Shown: piece by piece, positions 1 to 4,110 of the stretch | How positions within the stretch are numbered: position 1 is the stretch's first letter | Layout of the letters: the number at the start of each line of letters is the position of its first letter | Assembly (NCBI GenBank): GCA_025997215.1 | Contig: BNUH01000122.1 | Span: 1 to 6,787, forward strand | Source: Clostridia bacterium | GTDB taxonomy: Bacteria; Bacillota_A; Clostridia; Christensenellales; Aristaeellaceae | DNA length: 6,787 nucleotides | Reading direction: 5' to 3' | Translations under genes and position numbers: made by a program | The notes under the pieces: model-generated | What the model saw: only the letters and a program-made list of their open reading frames with translations | Database searches by the model: none | What the model was told of the DNA's origin: nothing

Positions 1-65
1 AAGGGGGTATATATGGTGGCTATCACGTAGCGATAGAAGATGTTTTAATAACAAACACGATATGA
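1..65 (+). CDS. C-terminal end of an upstream gene (partial, tentative)
   Basis: Reading from base 3, the frame gives GGIYGGYHVAIEDVLITNTI and a TGA stop at 63-65. The peptide has ordinary protein composition, and the frame closes one base before the GGT-rich array begins, as expected if the array sits between two genes. The family cannot be recognised from 20 residues. It lies on the same strand as the phage-type gene at 699, so it is probably another gene of the same phage module. It could also be a chance open frame, because the start and most of the protein lie outside the window. Confidence 0.4.
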   Translation, partial: GGIYGGYHVAIEDVLITNTI

Positions 66-185
66 GGCAGGTAAGGTTTGTTGGGTTGCGGTACATATGA
101 TCTGGAATGGTCCGATAAGGCAGGGTATGTATGTTGAAATGGCTAATGGTTAGGTTAGGCGACTGCGGTGGGGCGATGTGCATGC

Positions 186-202
186 GGTAAGGCAGGTTTG
201 GT
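186..202 (+). repeat. 17-base direct repeat, copy 1
   Basis: The sequence GGTAAGGCAGGTTTGGT occurs here and again, identical, at 547-563. A shorter version (TAAGGCAGG) occurs at 116-124. Within an otherwise degenerate array, a 17-base exact copy 361 bases away suggests recent duplication or conservation of a particular binding unit. Confidence 0.8.
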
Positions 203-334
203 GAGGTTTGGTGAGTTACTGTTAGTTGTGGCGCGAAAATGAGGTTAGGTGCGGTCGGGCAGGTGTGGTGCGGTAAGGATAGTTGAGTTTCGGTGTAGTT
301 GGGTCGGGTGTGGTGAGTTGAGTTGTTTATTTTA

Positions 335-436
335 ATGTATGTGATGGCAGGCGCAGTAGGTTGTGGTTCGATTAGTTACTTTGGGTTGGATTGGGTATGT
401 CACGGATGTTCCAGTAATGCTCGGCGAGGTACATAA
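335..436 (+). CDS. Possible 33-residue microprotein in the array gap (doubtful)
   Basis: ATG at 335 opens a frame to TAA at 434-436. It encodes a 33-residue peptide with a CxxC pair (C22, C25) and the stretch SISYFGLDWVCHGC. Its span coincides almost exactly with the one long gap in the GGTNN register (326-442), which is why it is listed. Against it, no Shine-Dalgarno sequence precedes the ATG, no family is recognisable, and a 34-codon open frame in G/T-rich DNA is expected by chance. Confidence 0.2.
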   Translation: MYVMAGAVGCGSISYFGLDWVCHGCSSNARRGT

Positions 437-546
437 AGTTACGGCAGGTCTGGTCGAGTGAGTTGGGGTGAGTTGATGTGAGGTCGGTTCCGGCGAGGCG
501 AGTTGAGTTGCGGTTAGGTAATCTAAGCAACGGTATTGTTTGGTGT

Positions 547-563
547 GGTAAGGCAGGTTTGGT
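547..563 (+). repeat. 17-base direct repeat, copy 2
   Basis: This is the exact second copy of the 17-mer at 186-202. It lies at the downstream edge of the array and is followed by a short T-run (568-573). A second exact pair, TTGCGGTTAGGTA, lies at 508-520 and 606-618, and GAGTTGAGTTG is present at 315-325 and 500-510. Confidence 0.8.
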
Positions 564-683
564 AAGCTTTTTTATGGCCAGGTCGATACGGTGGGGTGAA
601 ATGATTTGCGGTTAGGTAGGGTAAATTATGGTGGGGGATGGGTTGAAATAACCAGCCCTGCACCCGGCCGAGCAAACAACATT

Positions 684-689
684 AAGGAG
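684..689 (+). promoter_or_regulatory. Shine-Dalgarno site fixing the start at 699
   Basis: AAGGAG lies 9 bases before the tandem ATG ATG at 699-704. The same frame is open upstream to a TTG at 606, but those codons are translated GGT-array sequence with no ribosome-binding site. This site therefore sets the start of the phage-type gene at 699 (or 702). Confidence 0.85.
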
Positions 690-698
690 TGGACTAAA

Positions 699-1289
699 AT
701 GATGGATACCAGTTATTCATGGCGAGACGGGGCGCGATTCAAAGTGGACGCAGATGTGGCGGCCAAGGAGCTGGATAAGTGCAAGGACGAAAAAGGTATA
801 ATAAACGCAAAGGATGTAGTCAATGTAGCTCGTGAATCGGACAATCCGCTGCACCCGGAATTTGAATGGGATGACGCTTTTGCAGCAGAGGAGCATCGGA
901 AACATACGGCAAGAGTAATGGCAAGCAGTCTTATTGTGACACTTCAGTTGAAACAAATAGAACCTGTTTATATCCATGCCGAGGTTCATGAAACAGAATA
1001 CAAACCACTAGAACCGGTTGAGCAGATTGTGACTCGCGCATTGGTTCATGACGTTTTGTGCGACAATCATGGCTATCGTTGGATTAACCCACTAACTGAC
1101 GATAAAGCAGCATATGCGAGACTGTTGGTAGGCGCAAAACGTGACGCACACTCATACGCACTCAAGTATCGTACAATAAACGAAGTAGCAGACATTATAA
1201 AGGCTATAGATAGCACGATACCAAAAGATGAACTGGTTAGAGTGACAACCAATAAGAAAACAAAAGAGAGCAACATGTCAGATGATTAA
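699..1289 (+). CDS. Phage-type conserved protein of unknown function
   Basis: The gene encodes 196 residues, starting MMDTSYSWRDGARFKVDADVA. The order of conserved stretches matches a protein type I recognise from many clostridial prophages: an N-terminal YxWRDGARFKxDA block, a middle stretch PLHPEFEWDDAFAAEEHRKHTAR (given in two parts: PLHPEFEWDD, then AFAAEEHRKHTAR), and a basic C-terminus. In that type the PLH...FEWDD...AAE..R..QAR core is the signature. No enzyme motif, signal peptide or membrane segment is visible, so it is probably a cytoplasmic accessory protein. It lies on the same strand as the upstream GGT array and is followed at once by a promoter. Its base composition is visibly more GC-rich than the NTPase genes. 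The type and phage origin are from memory of the family; no function is assigned. Confidence 0.85.
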   Translation: MMDTSYSWRDGARFKVDADVAAKELDKCKDEKGIINAKDVVNVARESDNPLHPEFEWDDAFAAEEHRKHTARVMASSLIVTLQLKQIEPVYIHAEVHETEYKPLEPVEQIVTRALVHDVLCDNHGYRWINPLTDDKAAYARLLVGAKRDAHSYALKYRTINEVADIIKAIDSTIPKDELVRVTTNKKTKESNMSDD

Positions 1290-1300
1290 TGAAATGAAGG

Positions 1301-1328
1301 TTGACATATAGCATGTATATGAAATAAT
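1301..1328 (+). promoter_or_regulatory. Predicted sigma-70-type promoter for the recombinase fragment
   Basis: A perfect -35 box TTGACA at 1301-1306 is followed after 16 bases by AATAAT at 1323-1328, a five-of-six match to TATAAT. It starts 12 bases after the stop of the phage-type gene and ends 28 bases before the ATG at 1357. That leaves room for a short leader containing the ribosome-binding site AAAGGG (1342-1347). It is the best promoter visible in the window. Confidence 0.7.
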
Positions 1329-1336
1329 AAGAGCGA

Positions 1337-1807
1337 TCAAGAAAGGGCGACAATCAATGCAAGAAACGAGTAGACTAGCATCACCAGCCATAAAACGCGA
1401 GGCAAAAGCTGCATTTTCGAAGAATAACACTGAAAGTGTCCATCGAAATGCAGCTGGTTATATACGTGTGTCAACGGAGAAGCTTTTATAACTGCGTTGA
1501 CGAGAGGGTGAAATGTGAAGGATATGTGAGAAATGGAGTTAGGAAGTGTAAAGTGATTATTATGATATAATGATATGAGCTGAGAAAACGAAAAACATCC
1601 GCTAAAAATCAAGCATAAGTAATAAAACGGCAATGATCGGAGACGCAGTACAGCAGGAATGAGTTCACGATATTTAGTTATGATATTATAGTCGCACCTA
1701 GTCTCTATAAGCCGAGTTACTTCACGGATCGTTTCTCCATCATAATCGAATACTCCACCCGCAACTTCTTTAGTCGCAGAAGGCATATTGAAAAGTTCGT
1801 TAGCCAT
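1337..1807 (-). CDS. Small unknown protein downstream of the KAP gene, likely chimeric end
   Basis: ATG at 1807 is preceded by GAGG (1817-1814) at a 6-base spacing, which favours this start over one further upstream at 1840. The frame encodes 156 residues. Residues 1 to about 60 (MANELFNMPSATKEVAG, then DYDGETIREVTRLIETRCDY) look like a real, soluble, acidic-to-mixed N-terminus. The remainder is rich in Ser, His, Phe and Leu, and its last 45 or so residues are simply the antisense of the recombinase fragment. It probably runs past a junction into unrelated DNA. I do not recognise the family. It starts 106 bases after the stop of the KAP gene on the same strand, so it may be the truncated third gene of that operon. 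The true protein end cannot be fixed from this window. Confidence 0.45.
   Translation of the reverse strand: MANELFNMPSATKEVAGGVFDYDGETIREVTRLIETRCDYNIITKYRELIPAVLRLRSLPFYYLCLIFSGCFSFSQLISLYHNNHFTLPNSISHISFTFHPLVNAVIKASPLTHVYNQLHFDGHFQCYSSKMQLLPRVLWLVMLVYSFLALIVALS
1357..1491 (+). pseudogene. N-terminal remnant of a large serine recombinase
   Basis: The frame from ATG 1357 encodes 44 residues and ends at TAA 1489-1491. After a basic leader (SPAIKREAKAAF) comes AAGYIRVSTEK at residues 32-42. This is the opening beta-strand motif (Y-x-R-V-S-T) of the resolvase/invertase catalytic domain, with Ser39 at the position of the nucleophilic serine. Large serine recombinases of clostridial prophages have a similar basic leader before this motif and then continue for several hundred residues. 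Here the frame stops two codons after the motif, and no continuation is seen in the other frames. It has its own promoter (1301-1328) and ribosome-binding site (1342-1347), so the 5' end looks intact and the rest has been lost at about 1480. The alternative is that a 44-residue ORF matches by chance. The motif is short, but its context and order fit well. Confidence 0.6.
1407..1455. repeat. Two-tier inverted repeat (cruciform/hairpin)
   Basis: The outer arms AGCTGCATTTTCGA (1407-1420) and TCGAAATGCAGCT (1443-1455) are complementary apart from one extra T. Between them a second, inner hairpin ACACT-GAA-AGTGT (1427-1439) is centred. Read on the - strand, the structure is followed by TTTT (1407-1404), so it could act as a weak Rho-independent terminator for transcripts coming down from the NTPase genes. 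Read on the + strand there is no T-run. It lies within the codons of the recombinase remnant, so a recombination site or regulatory site is also possible. Confidence 0.75.
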
Positions 1808-1854
1808 TGCTAACCTCGATGTAAAGAAAAACGATACCATTAGCTAGTAATTCT

Positions 1855-1866
1855 ATTTTCGAAAAT
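1855..1866. repeat. 12-base perfect palindrome ATTTTCGAAAAT
   Basis: This palindrome lies between the KAP stop and the start of the small gene at 1807, where an operator could sit. Its ATTTTCGAA half and the following bases resemble 1413-1444 inside the two-tier inverted repeat, with a shared ATTTTCGAA and a downstream AGTGT. That makes it a possible second copy of the same site. Confidence 0.5.
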
Positions 1867-1913
1867 GAACCCTTGAGTGTTTCTTCATTAAGTGGAAAAT
1901 ATAACCTCGTTAC

Positions 1914-3590
1914 TCATTTATTGCCATAATATTCATTTTTCAAAATGGATATCTCTTCCTGTATTATTTGTTCGGTTGTTCTGGTGTCATTATTGTCCTT
2001 GGTCGATAAATATTTTATGAAATACATTTCACTATCTCCGGTAGTGCTGTCGAAGGTTCCAACTTTTTTAAATGTGTAAACGAATTGGTTTAGAACGTAA
2101 ATATAGAAATTACTGGTATATGACTCAGGTTGCAAGTAGCACCATATTGGCATAAATTGTGAAATGATCTTTGTAATCACACGAAAATTCCTAATGTCCT
2201 CTGTAATTTCATTAAACGATGCTTCGGTTAAAAATTCTATATACCGGCCACTGATTGAGTCGTGTTGTATAAATAAGGCAACTACTAAGATTATAACTGT
2301 GTAAACCATCCCGATGCAAGCCGTCAAACTGGCTTTAACCATTAATATGGCAAACAGTGCAGTTATAATCATTTCTGCCACTATAACAACTTTAATAGTC
2401 CTGACTATTGGCTGTGACATATTCTCAATACTATGTCCATATTCAACATCTATTAGCCATCCGGCTAAAACAAATGAAACTATTGAGGATACAACTCCTA
2501 CTATAGCTATTGCATAGAATAACATCCGTGAATCGGTTATTCTTCTGGCATATAATATACTTATGCAGCTACTTAGGCCAATCAAGATAATGCCTATCCA
2601 CGAAACAAGATAAAATAACAGATTGTATATAGAATTTCCTCGTGATATCTTATGCAGTAAACCTATAATACCATATATTAGTAATAATATCTCAAATATC
2701 CGCATTGCTATAAATTCAGGATTAATCGAGAGATAGACTATTGATAAAATGCTTATGACAATGCAAATTACTGAGCTAAGTCCTGTTGATTTTACTATTG
2801 CTCTTCCAGCTTTGCTATTTATTCGTCTTATTTTTATTGCATCCTCAACCATAGCAGATATTGTTTTCTTTGTATTGCATATATAAGCAAAGGTCTTATA
2901 TACAATTTTTTCCTTATACTTTAGATACTCTTCTCTATCACTAGTAATCTCATCCTCATTCGTTACTATTATTACTTTGATACCCATTTCCAAATAGTCG
3001 TTTATCAGACCCATCGCAGTCTTTAGGTCAAGTGATGTTCGCTCAAAATCATCAAATACTAAGATGACTTTTTTGAACATGCGCGTAGGCTTTGGTTTTA
3101 ATAATAAATAGCGTGTATAAAAACACACTATCATTAACGAGAGTAAAGCACCAATTATTTTACCTAGATTCCCAGCAGCTGCTGGTGTGCTAATAAATTG
3201 TAAAAATCTGTAAGGTTGCAAACTGGCTTCGTAAATTATGTAAAGAGTTTGAAATACTGGGTCTAACAAGCTAATTAGTATCGTTATTAAGGCTGTCATA
3301 CTCAAAGCAGCGCTAATTGAGAAAAATTTACTTGTGAGAGGGGAATACACATCTTTTACTTTGCTAATTAGCTGCTCTGGCTTATCAATGCCGAACAACG
3401 AAACAATGTATATGTACGCGCTCCAGCGTAATTCTTTCCTAAGTACTCGTTCTATATAGAAAGTCTTACCAGTTCCCCAAGCTCCTGTTAGCATGATAGC
3501 ACCGACGCGAATATCTGATTGTATATAGCTAATAATTCCGTCTGTCGTTTCATCATGCTGTTTATACTTATTATGGTTCAATATACGCAT
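1914..3590 (-). CDS. KAP-family P-loop NTPase, multi-pass membrane protein
   Basis: The gene encodes 558 residues. Walker A is GAWGTGKT at 36-43; Walker B is VILVFDDFER at 175-184; a sensor-like strand IIVTNEDE is at 207-214; and YKEKIVYKTF at 225-234 fits the post-sensor block of KAP proteins. Two hydrophobic helices (about 92-109 and 142-164) sit between Walker A and Walker B. That insertion is the hallmark of the KAP group, named for Kidins220/ARMS and the F-plasmid T7-exclusion protein PifA. About six more membrane segments follow (272-289, 297-312, 324-347, 357-380, 400-418, 421-441), then a soluble C-terminal region of about 115 residues. The NTPase head should be cytoplasmic. The start has GAGGTG (3606-3601) 10 bases upstream. 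Membrane-linked phage defence is inferred from family and neighbours; the trigger and output are unknown. The many C-terminal helices make it unlike soluble KAP members. Confidence 0.9.
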   Translation of the reverse strand: MRILNHNKYKQHDETTDGIISYIQSDIRVGAIMLTGAWGTGKTFYIERVLRKELRWSAYIYIVSLFGIDKPEQLISKVKDVYSPLTSKFFSISAALSMTALITILISLLDPVFQTLYIIYEASLQPYRFLQFISTPAAAGNLGKIIGALLSLMIVCFYTRYLLLKPKPTRMFKKVILVFDDFERTSLDLKTAMGLINDYLEMGIKVIIVTNEDEITSDREEYLKYKEKIVYKTFAYICNTKKTISAMVEDAIKIRRINSKAGRAIVKSTGLSSVICIVISILSIVYLSINPEFIAMRIFEILLLIYGIIGLLHKISRGNSIYNLLFYLVSWIGIILIGLSSCISILYARRITDSRMLFYAIAIVGVVSSIVSFVLAGWLIDVEYGHSIENMSQPIVRTIKVVIVAEMIITALFAILMVKASLTACIGMVYTVIILVVALFIQHDSISGRYIEFLTEASFNEITEDIRNFRVITKIISQFMPIWCYLQPESYTSNFYIYVLNQFVYTFKKVGTFDSTTGDSEMYFIKYLSTKDNNDTRTTEQIIQEEISILKNEYYGNK

Positions 3591-3725
3591 AATGTTTTTT
3601 CACCTCAACATACTTTAGGAGTAATGATAAAACATGAATATGAAACCTACTTCTATGTTTAAGCTCTTCGTAAGCGCAAACCTCCCTGTTCCCACCCACA
3701 GTGATAAATGAGCCGATGAGTTTTT

Positions 3726-3875
3726 GACAGCAAGAAAAAGTCGGTGAAAATATTACGCTATCGCTTCTATCTGAAACCTTCTCTGGTTGAAGCCGCTCAC
3801 AGCGCGAGAAAATCGATTAAGTCACCTCATTACAAAGTGATATAAGAACGGGTCTCCAGACGCAGAGATAACTTC
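3726..3875 (+). pseudogene. IS110-family transposase C-terminal remnant
   Basis: In the frame from 3726 the translation reads KKKSVKILRYRFYLKPSLVE, then AAHSARKSIKSPHYKVI, a TAA stop (3843-3845), then ERVSRRRDN. This follows the C-terminal (Transposase_20 end) block of IS110-type transposases, KKKSV-I...YLKP-LV--A--A-KS---PYY---YER--KRRG. The in-frame stop falls exactly where a Tyr codon (TAT or TAC) is expected. The frame also has a stop just upstream (3717-3719), and similarity fades after about 3875, so only about 50 codons remain and the element is dead. It lies on the opposite strand to the two NTPase genes it separates. No intact ends of the element are visible. The family call rests on a remembered motif, not on a search. 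Confidence 0.6.
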
Positions 3876-3879
3876 CTGA

Positions 3880-4037
3880 TCAAACACGGGATTGTTTTAC
3901 TTGAGTACGTTCGGCTTCCAGCAGCCTGGCCACACCACTTTCAAAAAACTCCCCTACTGAGGATTTGTTTGCTATACCTTTCTCTGTTTTCCGGAGACCA
4001 CAATCCTTCGAACATTGTTATCATGCAAATATTCCAT
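3880..4037 (-). pseudogene. Unidentified broken coding frame between the NTPase genes
   Basis: On the - strand, ATG at 4037 opens MEYLHDNNVRRIVVSGKQRK and stops at TAG (3974-3972). One frame over, translation continues as ANKSSVGEFFESGVARLLEA, then ERTQVKQSRV, and stops at TGA (3882-3880). Both halves look protein-like, meet at about 3975-3980 and use more GC-rich codons than the flanking NTPase genes. A single frameshift near the GAGAAAGG run (about 3977-3984) would join them into a peptide of about 52 residues. The family is not recognised. It could be another transposon scrap, since the IS110 remnant starts right beside it, or two chance frames. Confidence 0.3.
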
Positions 4038-4110
4038 ATTGCGTTCCGTTTATTATGCAATAATATCGATTATCTTTTTTTAATTTCAATATCATACCAT
4101 ACAGAGCGTT

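Larger units (their letters stand above)
66..650 (+). repeat. Degenerate 5-base-period GGTNN array, G/T-rich on + strand
   Basis: The + strand is dominated by GG(T/C)NN units repeated in 5-base register with occasional 4- and 6-base slips. The clearest blocks are 66-93, 148-175, 186-215, 243-325, 443-519, 542-566 and 608-640. One example is GGTAA GGCA GGTTT GGTGA GGTTT GGTGA at 186-214. Almost all the Gs are on one strand, and spacer bases vary while GGT/GGC is held, so this is not a simple satellite. Runs of four or more GG doublets with about 3-base loops fit the two-tetrad G-quadruplex pattern, as DNA or as transcribed RNA. No gene is convincing inside apart from a doubtful 33-codon frame at 335-436. 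I have an impression that such arrays sit upstream of genes in clostridial prophages; their role is unknown to me. Confidence 0.88.
3591..4110. other. 520-base gap between the NTPase genes: debris, no intact gene
   Basis: The gap contains the IS110-type remnant (3726-3875) and the broken frame (3880-4037). At 3601-3606 it holds the ribosome-binding site of the KAP gene. The first 70 bases after the NACHT stop (4110-4040) are AT-rich with an A/T-run but show no GC-rich stem, so no convincing Rho-independent terminator is seen. No clear promoter for the KAP gene was found upstream of 3606 either, leaving open whether it is read through from the NACHT gene. Confidence 0.6.

Noticed and set aside
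66..650. CRISPR array
   Set aside because: The repeat unit is 5 bases and degenerate. There are no 24-40-base identical repeats with unique spacers, and no cas genes.
606..698. Upstream TTG-start extension of the phage-type gene
   Set aside because: These 31 codons are translated GGT-array sequence without a ribosome-binding site, whereas AAGGAG sits ideally before the ATG at 699.
717..989. Open frame on the - strand inside the phage-type gene
   Set aside because: It lies antisense to a well-supported gene and its translation is low-quality Cys/Phe/His-rich sequence; the same applies to the - strand frame at 1073-1276.
1465..1475. - strand TTGACA next to TATATA as a promoter
   Set aside because: The two boxes are only about 4 bases apart, and they lie inside the recombinase codons.
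1497..1571. Promoter from TTGACG (1497-1502) and TATAAT (1566-1571)
   Set aside because: The boxes are far too widely spaced, and the 6-mer at the correct distance from TATAAT (1543-1548) does not resemble a -35 box.
1860..1913. Rho-independent terminator after the KAP gene
   Set aside because: The only palindrome (1855-1866) is AT-rich with no loop and no following T-run on the - strand.
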